From the NCBI RefSeq assembly GCF_017876625.1, contig NZ_JAGIOH010000001.1, forward strand, positions 6,345,501 through 6,409,500: a DNA stretch of 64,000 bases. Reading direction: 5' to 3'. A program made the position numbers and the translations under genes. This document shows, piece after piece, positions 8,058-17,638 of this stretch; position 1 is the first letter of the stretch; each line of letters begins with the position of its first letter. The DNA comes from Streptomyces syringium. GTDB taxonomy: Bacteria > Actinomycetota > Actinomycetes > Streptomycetales > Streptomycetaceae. The notes beneath the pieces are model-generated. The model saw only the letters and a program-made list of their open reading frames with translations, did not search any database and was not told the DNA's origin.

Positions 8058-8435
8058 ATGCCGGCATCCCCAGCCCCCCTCACCGCACGGGCGAAGGTCC
8101 GCGACTTCGCGCTCGGACTTCCCGGAGCCGTCGAGGAGTTCCCGTGGGAGGACGACGCCGTCATCAAGGTCAACAAGAAGATCTTCGTCTTCCTGGGGGC
8201 CGAGGGGAACACCGAGAGCCCCGGCATCGGCGTCAAGCTCAAGGACGAGGAAACCCACGGGCACGCCCTCGCCGTACCCGGAGCCGCGCCCAGCGGGTAC
8301 GGGCTCGGGCGGTCGGGCTGGGTGTCCGTGCCGCTGACCGGCGGGACGCCGGTCGACCTGCTCTGCGACTGGGTCGAGGAGAGCTACCGGACCATCGCCC
8401 CCAAGAGGCTGGTCGACCGGCTCGATACGGGCTGA
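8058..8435 (+). CDS. MmcQ/YjbR family protein
   Basis: A 125-aa protein of the MmcQ/YjbR family (CyaY-like fold). Marks are the N-terminal helix ending LPGAVEEFPWEDDAVIKVNKKIFVFL, a mid GIGVKLKDEE strand, the Gly-rich GYGLGRSGWVSVPL and the C-terminal ESYRTIAPKRLVDRL. Members are small cytosolic proteins often called DNA-binding on thin evidence. A clear GGAGGA lies 5-10 bases before the ATG. A TAGCGT -10-like element at 7994-7999 may start its message. No operon partner is evident. Confidence 0.85.
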   Translation: MPASPAPLTARAKVRDFALGLPGAVEEFPWEDDAVIKVNKKIFVFLGAEGNTESPGIGVKLKDEETHGHALAVPGAAPSGYGLGRSGWVSVPLTGGTPVDLLCDWVEESYRTIAPKRLVDRLDTG

Positions 8436-8532
8436 GCCCCCCACCCCCGCCCCCCGCCCGATCCCGCCGACGCCGTGGCCAAGTGCCGCGGCGGCAGCGG
8501 GATTTTGCCGTCCACGGAACACTCCCGGGGGC

Positions 8533-8572
8533 TTGTGGAAAGTGGAACACGTTCTTAACATCGCGAGTGTTA
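8533..8572 (+). promoter_or_regulatory. Predicted promoter with palindromic operator before the acyl-CoA block
   Basis: TTGTGG (8533-8538), 17 bases, then TAACAT (8556-8561). The -10 is overlapped by an inverted repeat TAACA-(TCGCGAG)-TGTTA at 8556-8572. A 17-bp palindrome on a -10 element suggests repressor control, for example by a TetR-type fatty-acid or acyl-CoA sensor. The regulator is not identified. Confidence 0.45.
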
Positions 8573-8615
8573 CAGCAGTTGTGTCACAAGTGGTCGTCAC
8601 AGGACTGGGGTCTGG

Positions 8616-9749
8616 ATGACAGCGTCAGGGAACGGCCCGCTCACCGGGGTGCGCGTCGTCGAGCTCGCGGGCATCGGGCCGGGCCCGTTCGCGGCCATGC
8701 TCCTCGCCGACCTCGGTGCCGACGTCGTCCGCGTCGACCGCCCCGGCGGTCCGGGGCTCGCCATCGACCCCGACCACGACCTCGCCAACCGCAACAAACG
8801 CTCCGTCGTCGTCGACCTCAAGGACGGGCACGGCCCGGCCACCGTGCTCGACCTCGTCGAACGGGCCGACGTGCTGCTGGAGGGCTACCGCCCCGGCGTC
8901 GCCGAGCGGCTCGGTGTCGGCCCCGACACCTGCCTCGCCCGCAATCCCCGGCTCGTCTACGGACGGATGACCGGCTGGGGCCAGGAGGGCCCGCTCGCGC
9001 ACACCGCCGGGCACGACATCGGCTACATCGCCGTCACCGGCGCCCTGGGCATGACCGGCCCGGCCGACGGCCCGCCGTACCCGCCCGCCAACCTCCTCGG
9101 CGACTACGCGGGCGGCTCCCTCTACCTCGTCATCGGCGTCCTCGCCGCCCTCCAGCACGCCCGGACCACCGGCACCGGACAGGTCGTCGACGCCGCCATC
9201 GTCGACGGCACCGCTCACCTCACCGCCATGATCCACGGCATGCTGGCGGCCGGTGGCTGGCAGGACCGGCGGGGGGTCAACCTCCTCGACGGGGGCGCGC
9301 CCTTCTACGGCACGTACGAGACGGCCGACGGCGGTCACATGGCGGTCGGGGCGCTGGAGCCCCGCTTCTACGCCGAGTTCATCCGCCTGCTCGGCGTCGA
9401 GGAGACCGCGCCCGCCCGCGACGACCTCGCCCGCTGGGGCGAGCTGCGCACCGCCGTCGCCGACCGGTTCCGGCAGCGCACCCGCGCCGAGTGGACGTCC
9501 GTCTTCGAGGACTCGGACGCCTGTGTCGCGCCGGTGCTGTCGCTGCGCGAAGCCCCCGGGCATCCGCACCTCGCCGCGCGCGGCACCTTCGTCGAGCACG
9601 CCGGCCTCGTTCAGCCGGCCCCCGCCCCGCGCTTCTCCGCCACCCCCGGCTCCGTCCGCAGGCCGCCCGCGCGGCCCGGCGCCGATACCGCCGAGGTCGC
9701 CCGCGACTGGGGCGTCCGCGGCCTCGAGAAGCCCCAGGAGGGCCCGTGA
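8616..9749 (+). CDS. CaiB/BaiF CoA-transferase-family protein, alpha-methylacyl-CoA racemase-like
   Basis: A 377-aa type III CoA-transferase fold protein. The N-terminus GVRVVELAGIGPGPFAAMLLADLGADVVRV is typical. H133 and D163 are spaced 30 residues apart as in mycobacterial alpha-methylacyl-CoA racemase (His126/Asp156), and D163 also occupies the place of the catalytic Asp of true CoA transferases. Racemase activity would convert 2R- to 2S-methyl-branched acyl-CoAs so that beta-oxidation can proceed, which fits the acyl-CoA dehydrogenase, thiolase and FadB-like genes behind it. Its stop overlaps or abuts the start of the dehydrogenase gene, so the two are cotranscribed. Confidence 0.85.
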   Translation: MTASGNGPLTGVRVVELAGIGPGPFAAMLLADLGADVVRVDRPGGPGLAIDPDHDLANRNKRSVVVDLKDGHGPATVLDLVERADVLLEGYRPGVAERLGVGPDTCLARNPRLVYGRMTGWGQEGPLAHTAGHDIGYIAVTGALGMTGPADGPPYPPANLLGDYAGGSLYLVIGVLAALQHARTTGTGQVVDAAIVDGTAHLTAMIHGMLAAGGWQDRRGVNLLDGGAPFYGTYETADGGHMAVGALEPRFYAEFIRLLGVEETAPARDDLARWGELRTAVADRFRQRTRAEWTSVFEDSDACVAPVLSLREAPGHPHLAARGTFVEHAGLVQPAPAPRFSATPGSVRRPPARPGADTAEVARDWGVRGLEKPQEGP

Positions 9750-9751
9750 CG

Positions 9752-10894
9752 ATGCAGCGCCGGATCTTCACCGCCGACCACGAGGCGTTCCGCGAGACCG
9801 TGCGGAGGTTCCTCGCCAAGGAGGTGACGCCGCACTACGCGCGGTGGGAGGAGGATGGCGTCGTCTCCCGCGACGCCTGGCTCGCGGCCGGGCGGCAGGG
9901 ACTGCTCGGCCTCGCGGTGCCCGAGGAGTACGGCGGCGGGGGAGAGCCCGACTTCCGCTACAGCGCCGTGCTCACCGAGGAGTTCACCCGGGCCGGCGTC
10001 TCGGGACTGGCGATCGGGCTGCACAACGACATCATCGGCCCGTATCTGACCTCGCTCGCCACGGACGAGCAGAAGCGCCGCTGGCTGCCCGGCTTCTGCA
10101 CGGGCGAGACCGTCACGGCCATCGCCATGACCGAGCCGGGGGCCGGCTCCGACCTCCAGGGCATCCGCACCGCCGCCGAGGACCGGGGCGACCACTGGGT
10201 GCTGAACGGCTCCAAGACCTTCATCTCCAACGGCATCCTCGCCGACCTCGTCATCGTCGTCGCGAAGACCACGCCCGATGGCGGGGCCAAGGGCCTCAGC
10301 CTGTTCGTGGTCGAGCGGGGGGCCGAGGGCTTCGAGCGCGGCCGCAACCTCGACAAGATCGGCCAGAAGGCCCAGGACACCGCCGAGCTGTTCTTCCACG
10401 ACGTCCGCGTCCCCAAGGAGAACCTCCTCGGGGAGCTGCACGGCGCGTTCGGGCACCTGATGACCAATCTGGCCCAGGAGCGGATGAACATCGCCGTCGC
10501 CGGCATCGCGGCGGCCGAGCACCTGCTGGAGATCACCACCGCGTACGTCAAGGAGCGCGAGGCGTTCGGCCGTCCGCTGGCCAAGCTCCAGCACATCCGC
10601 TTCGAGATCGCCGAGATGGCCACCGAGTGCGCCGTCACCCGCACGTTCCTGGACCGCTGCATCGAGGACCACGCCCGGGGCGCACTTGATGCCGTGCACG
10701 CCTCGATGGCCAAATGGTGGGCGACCGAGCTGCAGAAGCGGGTCGCCGACCGCTGTCTGCAACTGCACGGGGGGTATGGCTATATGACCGAGTACCGGGT
10801 CGCCAAGGCGTTCACCGACGGCCGGATCCAGACGATCTACGGCGGGACCACCGAGATCATGAAGGAGATCATCGGCCGGTCCCTGCTCTCCTGA
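9752..10894 (+). CDS. Acyl-CoA dehydrogenase (long-chain/isovaleryl-type active site)
   Basis: A 380-aa FAD enzyme catalysing alpha,beta-dehydrogenation of acyl-CoAs. FAD/substrate signatures [14 protein letters not shown] and the C-terminal [20 protein letters not shown] are present. The usual medium-chain catalytic Glu of IYEGT is Gly here ([16 protein letters not shown]). The base is instead probably E243 in AQERMNIA, as in long-chain and isovaleryl-CoA dehydrogenases, suggesting branched or long substrates. ATG 9752 is chosen because AGGAGGG (9736-9742) sits 9 bases upstream; GTG 9746 overlaps the previous stop and is too close. Electron-transfer flavoprotein genes are not in the window. 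Confidence 0.9.
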   Translation: MQRRIFTADHEAFRETVRRFLAKEVTPHYARWEEDGVVSRDAWLAAGRQGLLGLAVPEEYGGGGEPDFRYSAVLTEEFTRAGVSGLAIGLHNDIIGPYLTSLATDEQKRRWLPGFCTGETVTAIAMTEPGAGSDLQGIRTAAEDRGDHWVLNGSKTFISNGILADLVIVVAKTTPDGGAKGLSLFVVERGAEGFERGRNLDKIGQKAQDTAELFFHDVRVPKENLLGELHGAFGHLMTNLAQERMNIAVAGIAAAEHLLEITTAYVKEREAFGRPLAKLQHIRFEIAEMATECAVTRTFLDRCIEDHARGALDAVHASMAKWWATELQKRVADRCLQLHGGYGYMTEYRVAKAFTDGRIQTIYGGTTEIMKEIIGRSLLS

Positions 10895-10970
10895 TCCGCC
10901 CGCGCGCCCCACAGCTCTCCCCCGATACAGGGGTCCCCGATCTCCCCTTTTTCCCGAAAGGCTGCCGACC

Positions 10971-12185
10971 TTGAGCACCGAAGCGTTTGTGTACGACGCG
11001 ATCCGCACCCCGCGCGGCCGCGGCAAGGCCAATGGGTCGCTGCACGGCACCAAGCCGATCGATCTCGTCGTCGGCCTGATCCACGAGATGCGCCGTCGTT
11101 TCCCGGAGCTGGACCCGGCCGCCATCGACGACATCGTGCTCGGCGTCGTCAGCCCCGTCGGCGACCAGGGCTCCGACATCGCCAAGATCGCGGCCATCGC
11201 CGCCGGGCTCCCCGACACCGTCGCCGGCGTCCAGGAGAACCGCTTCTGTGCCTCGGGCCTGGAGGCCGTCAACCTCGCCGCCGCCAAGGTGCGCTCCGGC
11301 TGGGAGGACCTGGTCCTCGCGGGCGGCGTCGAGTCGATGTCCCGCGTCCCCATGGCCTCCGACGGGGGCGCCTGGTTCGCGGACCCCATGACGAACTTCG
11401 ACGTCAACTTCGTTCCCCAGGGCATCGGCGCCGACCTCATCGCCACCCTCGGCGGCTTCACCCGCCGCGACGTCGACACCTTCGCCGCCCGCTCCCAGGA
11501 GCGCGCCGCCGAGGCGTGGAAGGCCGGCCGCTTCGACCGCTCCGTCGTGCCCGTACGGGACCGCAACGGCCTGATCGTCCTCGACCGGGACGAACACCTG
11601 CGCCCCGGCACCACCGCCGACTCCCTGAGCGCCCTGAAGCCCTCCTTCGCGGGCATCGGCGAGGCGGGCGGCTTCGACGCGGTGGCGCTCCAGAAGTACC
11701 ACTGGGTGGAGAAGATCGATCACGTCCACCACGCGGGCAACTCCTCCGGCATCGTGGACGGCGCGGCCCTCGTCGCCATCGGCAACCGCGAGGTCGGCGA
11801 GCGCTACGGCATGGCGCCCCGCGCCCGTATTGTCTCCGCGGCCGTCTCCGGCGCCGACCCCACCATTATGCTTACCGGCCCCGCCCTCGCCACCCGCAAG
11901 GCCCTCGCCAAGGCGGGCCTGACCATCGACGACATCGATCTGATCGAGATCAACGAGGCGTTCGCCGCCGTGGTGCTGCGCTTCGCCCACGACATGGGCA
12001 TCGGCCTGGAGAAGATCAACGTCAACGGCGGTGCCATCGCCCTCGGCCACCCCCTCGGCGCGACCGGCGCGATGCTGCTCGGCACCGTCGTCGACGAACT
12101 GGAGCGCCAGGACAAGCGCTACGGCCTGATCACCCTCTGCGTCGGCGGCGGCATGGGCAGCGCGACCGTCGTCGAGCGCCTCTAG
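10971..12185 (+). CDS. Acetyl-CoA acyltransferase (thiolase, FadA-like)
   Basis: A 404-aa thiolase that cleaves 3-ketoacyl-CoA with CoA in the last step of beta-oxidation. The nucleophile is C93 ([12 protein letters not shown]), with H360 ([17 protein letters not shown]) and C390 (LCVGGGMG) completing the active site. The start is TTG at 10971: GAAAGG lies about 10 bases upstream and the N-terminus ([16 protein letters not shown]) fits the family exactly. It is followed by the FadB-like gene, forming the usual A-B pair. The 231-base gap between them carries a dispersed repeat fragment. Confidence 0.93.
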   Translation: MSTEAFVYDAIRTPRGRGKANGSLHGTKPIDLVVGLIHEMRRRFPELDPAAIDDIVLGVVSPVGDQGSDIAKIAAIAAGLPDTVAGVQENRFCASGLEAVNLAAAKVRSGWEDLVLAGGVESMSRVPMASDGGAWFADPMTNFDVNFVPQGIGADLIATLGGFTRRDVDTFAARSQERAAEAWKAGRFDRSVVPVRDRNGLIVLDRDEHLRPGTTADSLSALKPSFAGIGEAGGFDAVALQKYHWVEKIDHVHHAGNSSGIVDGAALVAIGNREVGERYGMAPRARIVSAAVSGADPTIMLTGPALATRKALAKAGLTIDDIDLIEINEAFAAVVLRFAHDMGIGLEKINVNGGAIALGHPLGATGAMLLGTVVDELERQDKRYGLITLCVGGGMGSATVVERL

Positions 12186-12205
12186 CCCGCCGGCCGTGGC
12201 CTGTC

Positions 12206-12300
12206 CGTGCCGCCTGCGGCGGCGAGCGCCCTGCGGGCGCGTCCTCGAGCGCCGGACGGGCTGCTGTGCCGTGGCCTCGAACGCCCGACGAGCTCGGCGG
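12206..12300. repeat. Dispersed intergenic repeat, copy E (inverted, partial)
   Basis: GCCGCCTGCGGCGGC, CGCCCTGCGGGCGCGTCCTC and GCGCCGGACGGGCT appear here in the order and orientation of the reverse complement of the right arm of copy A. A degenerate partner (CGAACGCCCGACGAGCTCGG) follows. Unlike the other copies it lies inside a same-strand gene pair, between the thiolase and FadB-like genes, so it could lower or process the joint transcript. Confidence 0.65.
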
Positions 12301-12416
12301 CCGAGTCCAGCCACAACCTCGTACGGCCCGCACAGGACCAGCACCATCCCGCGCAGACCCCCCGGACAGGCTCAGCGCCCGGCGCACCGCTACCGGAACA
12401 CCCTGGAGACTTCGAC

Positions 12417-14600
12417 ATGAGCGAGAGCACCACCATCCGCTGGGAGCAGAGCGGCGACGGCGTCGTCACCCTCGTCCTGGACGACCCGAACCAGTCGGCC
12501 AACACCATGAACGACGCGTTCCGGACGTCCCTCCAGGCGGTCGCCGACCGCCTGGAGGCCGAGCGCGCCTCGGTGACCGGCGTCATCGTCACCTCCGCGA
12601 AGAAGACCTTCTTCGCGGGCGGCGACCTCAAGGACATGATCAGGATCGGGCCCGCCGAGGCCCAGCAGGCCTTCGACGCGGGCATGGCCATCAAGCGCGA
12701 CCTGCGCCGCATCGAGACCCTCGGAGTGCCCGTCGTCGCCGCGATCAACGGCGCCGCCCTCGGCGGCGGCTACGAGATCGCCCTCGCCTGCCACCACCGC
12801 GTCGCGCTCGACGCCCCCGGCACCAAGATCGGCCTGCCCGAGGTCACCCTCGGCCTGCTCCCGGCGGGCGGTGGCGTCACCCGCACGGTCCGGCTGCTCG
12901 GCATCACCGACGCGCTGCTGAAGGTCCTCCTCCAGGGCAAGCAGTACGACCCGCGCCGCGCCCTGGAGGCGGGCCTGATCCACGAGACCGCGGCCACCGG
13001 CGACGAACTGCTCGCCAAGGCCCGCGCCTTCGTCGCCGCCCACCCCGAGTCCCGGCAGCCCTGGGACGTCAAGGGGTACAGGATCCCCGGCGGTACCCCG
13101 TCCAACCCCCGCTTCGCGGCCGACCTGCCCGCCTTCCCGGCGAGCCTGAAGAAGCAGCTCGCGGGCGCCCCCTACCCCGCCCCGCGCAACATCCTGGCCG
13201 CCGCCGTCGAGGGCTCCCAGGTCGACTTCGAGACCGCCCAGGTCATCGAGGCCCGCTACTTCACGGAGCTGGTCACCGGGCAGATCTCCAAGAACATGAT
13301 CCAGGCCTTCTTCTTCGACCTCCAGGCCGTCAACGCGGGCCGCAGCCGCCCGCAGGGCACCGCCCCCCGCACGGTCCGCAAGGTCGCCGTCCTCGGCGCC
13401 GGCATGATGGGCGCGGGCATCGCGTACTCCTGCGCCCGGGCCGGCATCGAGGTGGTCCTCAAGGACGTCACGGCCGAGGCCGCGGCCAAGGGCAAGGCCT
13501 ACTCCGAGGGCCTGCTCGCCAAGGCGCTCTCCCGCGGCCGCACCACCGAGGCGAAGCGCGACGAACTGCTCGCCCGGATCACCCCCACCGCCGACCCGCA
13601 GGACCTCGCCGGCTGTGACGCCGTCATCGAGGCGGTCTTCGAGGACCCGGCCCTCAAGCACAAGGTGTTCCAGGAGATCCAGCACATCGTCGAGCCCGAC
13701 GCGCTGCTGTGCTCCAACACCTCCACCCTGCCCATCACCGTCCTGGCCGAAGGCGTGGAGCGCCCGGCGGACTTCGTGGGCCTGCACTTCTTCTCGCCCG
13801 TCGACAAGATGCCGCTGGTGGAGATCATCAAGGGAGCGCGGACCGGCGACGAGGCCCTCGCCCGCGCCTTCGACCTCGTCCGGCAGATCCGCAAGACGCC
13901 CATCGTGGTCAACGACTCGCGCGGCTTCTTCACCTCACGCGTCATCGGCCGGTTCATCAACGAGGGCGTGGCCATGATCGGCGAAGGCGTCGACCCCGCC
14001 TCCGTCGAACAGGCCGCCGCCCAGGCCGGCTACCCCGCCAAGGTGCTCTCCCTGATGGACGAGCTGACCCTCACCCTGCCGCGCCGGATCCGCGACGAGA
14101 CGCGGCGCGCGGTCGAGGCCGCCGGCGGCACCTGGGCACCGCACCCCGCCGACGCCGTCATCGACCGGATGGTGGACGAGTTCGGCCGCACGGGCCGCTC
14201 CGGCGGCGCAGGCTTCTACGACTACGCCGACGGCAAGCGGACCGGTCTGTGGCCGGGCCTGCGCGAGCACTTCGGCCGGGACACCGGGCGGGACGGGGCC
14301 CTCCCGCCCGTGCCCTTCGCGGACATGAAGGACCGCATGCTCTTCTCCGAGGCGCTGGACACCGTCCGCTGCCTGGAGGAGAACGTCCTGACCTCCGTCG
14401 CCGACGCCAACATCGGCTCCCTGCTGGGCATCGGCTTCCCCGGCTGGACGGGCGGGGTGCTCCAGTTCATCAACGGCTACGAGGGCGGGCTGCCCGGCTT
14501 CGTGGCCCGAGCCCGGGAGCTCCAGGCCGCCTACGGCGACCGCTTCGAGCCGCCCGCGCTGCTGGTGGAGAAGGCGGAACAGGGCGGCACGTTCCGCTAG
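12417..14600 (+). CDS. FadB-like fusion: enoyl-CoA hydratase plus 3-hydroxyacyl-CoA dehydrogenase
   Basis: A 727-aa multifunctional beta-oxidation protein. The N-terminal crotonase domain (~1-300) keeps both catalytic acids: E120 in GAALGGGYEIA and E142 in IGLPEVTLGLLP. The C-terminal half has the NAD fold VAVLGAGMMGAGIAYSCA (~residues 320-340) and the dehydrogenase His in VGLHFFSPVDKMPLVEII, followed by two 3HCDH helical domains. It hydrates enoyl-CoA and oxidises the hydroxyacyl-CoA for the preceding thiolase. GGAG lies about 10 bases before ATG 12417. Length is usual for the family. A dispersed hairpin repeat follows its stop. Confidence 0.93.
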   Translation: MSESTTIRWEQSGDGVVTLVLDDPNQSANTMNDAFRTSLQAVADRLEAERASVTGVIVTSAKKTFFAGGDLKDMIRIGPAEAQQAFDAGMAIKRDLRRIETLGVPVVAAINGAALGGGYEIALACHHRVALDAPGTKIGLPEVTLGLLPAGGGVTRTVRLLGITDALLKVLLQGKQYDPRRALEAGLIHETAATGDELLAKARAFVAAHPESRQPWDVKGYRIPGGTPSNPRFAADLPAFPASLKKQLAGAPYPAPRNILAAAVEGSQVDFETAQVIEARYFTELVTGQISKNMIQAFFFDLQAVNAGRSRPQGTAPRTVRKVAVLGAGMMGAGIAYSCARAGIEVVLKDVTAEAAAKGKAYSEGLLAKALSRGRTTEAKRDELLARITPTADPQDLAGCDAVIEAVFEDPALKHKVFQEIQHIVEPDALLCSNTSTLPITVLAEGVERPADFVGLHFFSPVDKMPLVEIIKGARTGDEALARAFDLVRQIRKTPIVVNDSRGFFTSRVIGRFINEGVAMIGEGVDPASVEQAAAQAGYPAKVLSLMDELTLTLPRRIRDETRRAVEAAGGTWAPHPADAVIDRMVDEFGRTGRSGGAGFYDYADGKRTGLWPGLREHFGRDTGRDGALPPVPFADMKDRMLFSEALDTVRCLEENVLTSVADANIGSLLGIGFPGWTGGVLQFINGYEGGLPGFVARARELQAAYGDRFEPPALLVEKAEQGGTFR

Positions 14601-14630
14601 GGCCGTTCCGGCGGATCATGGGCGCGCGCA

Positions 14631-14750
14631 CCACCGCTGCGCGGCGGTGTCCTCAATCGCCGGACGGGCTTGGCGGCTGAGCCCAGCCGATAGCAGCCCG
14701 TCCGGCGTTTGAGGACGCGCCCGCAGGGCGCTCGCCGCCGTAGGCGGCAA
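14631..14750. repeat. Dispersed intergenic hairpin repeat, copy B
   Basis: CACCGCTGCGCGGCGGTGTC, CTCAATCGCCGGACGGGCTT, then CAGCCCGTCCGGCGTTTGAG and GACGCGCCCGCAGGGCG followed by GCCGCCGTAGGCGGC: both arms of the family are present and nearly identical to copy A. The block GGCCGTTCCGGCGGATCATG just before it resembles the block before copy D, so the repeat has a further left-hand module. It lies between convergent genes. Confidence 0.8.
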
Positions 14751-14753
14751 CGG

Positions 14754-14799
14754 CCGCGCGGCGGCGACATCCGGCCATCCGGAGTCGGCCGCCGCGCGG
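14754..14799. terminator. Hairpin terminator between convergent genes
   Basis: CCGCGCGGCGGC (14754-14765) pairs perfectly with GCCGCCGCGCGG (14788-14799) across a 22-base loop. It can serve both the FadB-like gene and the MerR gene ending at 14847. No T-run is present, which is normal in this group. Confidence 0.5.
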
Positions 14800-14846
14800 A
14801 GACCGGCACGTTCTGCAGGACGCGCCCTAAGCCGGGCCGGCCAGGC

Positions 14847-15575
14847 CTACGGCTCCCCGGCCGCGTACATCGCCCGCAGCTCCTGCTTCAGCGACCGCTG
14901 GAACGCCGTCACCAGGGCCTGCACCACCAGCGGCTGCATATGGGCCGACAGCGACTTCATCGCCTCGATGTTCCCCGTGTCCACCTCGCCCTCGAAGAGC
15001 CTCGTCAGCTCCCGGGCCGTGGAGCGGGCGTGCTCCAGCAGCACCGTGCGGGCCGCGAGGATCGTCTCCAGCGCGATCGGCACGTCCAGCAGCCGCACCC
15101 CCAGCCGCAGCAGCCCCGGGTCCACCCGGAACGCGTCCCCGGCGCCGCTCGCACCCTCCTGCTCGCCCATCCGCTCCAGGACGTTCAGCGCCGTCAGCCG
15201 GTCGATGTCCTCCTCGGACAGCGCCCGCCCGGCGCGTCGCTCCAGCTGGGCCTGGGTGGCCTCCTCCGCCTTGTCCGGCAGCCAGGACGCCACCATGGCC
15301 CGGTGGATGGCCAGGTCGTGCGCGCTGAGGTCCGGCGGCAGCTGGTGCACATAGCGTTCGATGGCGGCGAGCGTCAGCCCCTGGTGCTGCAACTCCTCGA
15401 TCAGCGCCAGCCGGGACAGATGGTCCGGGCCGTAGTGTCCGACCCGGCGCGGCCCGATCTCCGGCGGGGGCAGCAGCCCCCGGGTGCTGTAGAAACGGAC
15501 CGTCCGGACGGTGACCCCCGCGCGGGCGGCCAACTCGTCGACGGTGAGGGTGGGTTCCCCGGAATCCGTGGCCAT
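14847..15575 (-). CDS. MerR family transcriptional regulator
   Basis: A 242-aa regulator. The N-terminal winged helix (~residues 9-75: LTVDELAARAGVTVRTVRFYSTRGLLPPP...GHYGPDHLSRLALIEELQHQGLTLAAI) is a textbook MerR DNA-binding domain. The long C-terminal helical region lacks the Cys pairs of metal sensors and probably binds a small molecule. It is divergent from an acyl-CoA ligase gene, so fatty acids or acyl-CoAs are plausible effectors (inference). The 168-base divergent gap holds a short inverted repeat, ACAG-TATTG-CTGT (~15652-15664), a weak operator candidate. ATG 15575 is chosen, preceded by GCGAGGCG. Confidence 0.85.
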   Translation of the reverse strand: MATDSGEPTLTVDELAARAGVTVRTVRFYSTRGLLPPPEIGPRRVGHYGPDHLSRLALIEELQHQGLTLAAIERYVHQLPPDLSAHDLAIHRAMVASWLPDKAEEATQAQLERRAGRALSEEDIDRLTALNVLERMGEQEGASGAGDAFRVDPGLLRLGVRLLDVPIALETILAARTVLLEHARSTARELTRLFEGEVDTGNIEAMKSLSAHMQPLVVQALVTAFQRSLKQELRAMYAAGEP

Positions 15576-15743
15576 CGGCGGCGCCTCGCTCTCTCTTCCG
15601 GCTCTGCTGCGGTCGGCTCCGTTGCGGTGTCCGTCCGGCTCAATCGAGTTCAACAGTATTGCTGTGCCACCACCACTGTGAAACCTTCCCTCTCGACCGG
15701 TCGTCAGCCCAAGGCCCACGGACACCAACACCTGGAGGCCGCA

Positions 15744-17570
15744 TTGACCACGCCCCCGCGCCGTCGACTCCCCGCCGCACCGGACGAACTCACCCTCCCC
15801 GCGCTGCTGCTGCGCAACGCCGAGGAATACCCCGAACTACCCGCCCTGACCTGGCGCGACCCCGATGGCGCCGCACCGCGCACGCTCAGCTGGGCGCGGG
15901 TCCGCGCCGAGGTCGCGGGCCTCGCCGCGGGCTACGCCGCGCTCGGCGTCGCGCGCGGTGACCATGTGCTGATGATGATGGGCAACCGGCCCGAACACTG
16001 GCTCAGCGACCTCGCCCTCGTCCACCTCGGCGCCGTCCCCGTCTCGGTCTACGGCACCTCCTCGCCCGAGCAGATCGCCCACATCGCCCGGCACAGCCGG
16101 GCCCGGCTGGCCGTGCTCGAAGGGGCGGGCGAGCTGGCCCGCTGGGAGCCGCTGACCGACGACGCCACGGTTCCCCTGGAGAGGATCCTGGTCGTCGACG
16201 CCGCGGTGGCCGGACGGCACACCCCCTACGCGACGCTCACCGCGCGGCAGCCGGCACCCCACGACGGCGCGGCCTTCGACAAGGCCTGGCGGGAGGTGCG
16301 CCCCGCCGACCCGGTGACCGTCGTCTACACCTCGGGCACCACCGGCGACCCCAAGGGTGTGGTGATCACCCACCGTGCCGTGCTGCTCGACTGCGTCGGC
16401 ATCGACCGCGCCGTCGACCTCCCCGAGCACGTCGAGCACCTGTGCTATCTGCCCTTCGCGCACATCGCGGAACGGGTGCTCGGCATCTACCTCCCCGTCC
16501 TGCGGGCCGCACACGTCCACCTCTGTGACGACCCGGCCACCGTGGCGGCCCGGGCACGCGAGCTGCGCCCGGCGGAGTTCTTCGGGGTGCCGCGGGTGTG
16601 GGAGAAGCTGACCGCGTCCGTCCGGGCCGCGCTGGAGACCCTGCCGGAGGAGCGGCGGCGGGTGATCGAGGCCGCGGGCGAGACGGCCCGCGCGCACGTG
16701 GCGCACCGGGCCCGCGGCGAGGAGCCACCGCCCGCGCTGGCGGCCGCGTACGAGGCGGCCCGGCAGCAGGTGCTCGTGCCGTTGCTGGCCCTGGCGGGCC
16801 TGGACAGGCTGATGTGGGCCGGCAGCGCCACCGCCCCGATGCCGCGGGAAGTCGTCGACTTCTGGACCGGGTTCGGCATTGTGATCATGGACGGGTGGGG
16901 GCTGACCGAGACCTCGGGCGTGGTGACCCTGAACGCGCCGGCCGACTTCCGCCTCGGGTCCGTGGGCCGCCCGCTCGACGGGGTGGAGGTGCGGACGGCC
17001 GCCGACGGCGAGCTCGAAGTGCGCGGCGAGATCGTCTGCGCCGGATATCTGCGGGCGGACGGGTCGGTGGAGAGCGCGACCAACGCCGAGGGCTGGTTTC
17101 CCACCGGTGACATCGGGCGGATCGACGAGGACGGCTTCGTCTGGGTCGTCGACCGCAAGAAGGAGATCATCGTGACCTCGACGGGCAAGAACGTCTCGCC
17201 CGCGCTCGTCGAGAACGCCCTCAAGGAACACCCGCTCGTCGGCCAGGCGTTCGTCCACGGCGACGGGCGGTCCTATCTCGTCGCCCTGCTCGTCCTCGAT
17301 GCCGAGCTGACCCGCCCCTGGGCCGCCCGGCACGGCATCGACGCCGCCCCGGACGCCCTGGCGGACCACCCGGCTGTGCGGGCGGAGATCGACCGGGCCG
17401 TGGCGGCGGCCAACGCGCGGCTGAACCGCACCGAGCAGATCAAGCGGTACCGGCTGCTCACCCGCGAGTGGGGCCCGGCGACGGGGGAGCTGACGCCCTC
17501 GCTCAAGCTGCGGCGGCGGGTCGTACGGGAGAAGTACGCCGCGGAGATCGAGGAGTTGTACGCCCCGTGA
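15744..17570 (+). CDS. Long-chain fatty-acid-CoA ligase (FadD15-type AMP-binding enzyme)
   Basis: A 608-aa adenylate-forming enzyme that activates fatty acids to acyl-CoA through acyl-AMP. Visible motifs: P-loop VVYTSGTTGDPKGVVITH, the WGLTETSG acyl-AMP motif, WFPTGDIGRIDEDGFVWVVDRKKEII hinge, and a C-terminal LTPSLKLRRR that supplies the catalytic Lys. The start is TTG at 15744: GGAGG (15734-15738) is 5 bases upstream and the upstream frame is non-coding. The enzyme feeds the beta-oxidation genes just before it. Control by the divergent MerR protein is likely but unproven. Confidence 0.9.
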   Translation: MTTPPRRRLPAAPDELTLPALLLRNAEEYPELPALTWRDPDGAAPRTLSWARVRAEVAGLAAGYAALGVARGDHVLMMMGNRPEHWLSDLALVHLGAVPVSVYGTSSPEQIAHIARHSRARLAVLEGAGELARWEPLTDDATVPLERILVVDAAVAGRHTPYATLTARQPAPHDGAAFDKAWREVRPADPVTVVYTSGTTGDPKGVVITHRAVLLDCVGIDRAVDLPEHVEHLCYLPFAHIAERVLGIYLPVLRAAHVHLCDDPATVAARARELRPAEFFGVPRVWEKLTASVRAALETLPEERRRVIEAAGETARAHVAHRARGEEPPPALAAAYEAARQQVLVPLLALAGLDRLMWAGSATAPMPREVVDFWTGFGIVIMDGWGLTETSGVVTLNAPADFRLGSVGRPLDGVEVRTAADGELEVRGEIVCAGYLRADGSVESATNAEGWFPTGDIGRIDEDGFVWVVDRKKEIIVTSTGKNVSPALVENALKEHPLVGQAFVHGDGRSYLVALLVLDAELTRPWAARHGIDAAPDALADHPAVRAEIDRAVAAANARLNRTEQIKRYRLLTREWGPATGELTPSLKLRRRVVREKYAAEIEELYAP

Positions 17571-17577
17571 GCGCGAC

Positions 17578-17617
17578 GGCGGCCCGGTACCCCGCACACG
17601 CGGGGTACCGGGCCGCC
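17578..17617. terminator. Perfect 18-bp hairpin, bidirectional terminator
   Basis: GGCGGCCCGGTACCCCGC (17578-17595) and its exact complement at 17600-17617 flank a 4-base ACAC loop. It lies between the stops of the convergent ligase and M1 peptidase genes and should terminate both. Confidence 0.8.
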
Positions 17618-17638
17618 GGGCGGCAACGAAGTGAGGGA

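Noticed and set aside
12206-12300. Repeat copies considered as CRISPR or as insertion-sequence ends
   Set aside because: No regular spacing or spacers, and no transposase reading frame beside any copy; they behave as single hairpin elements.
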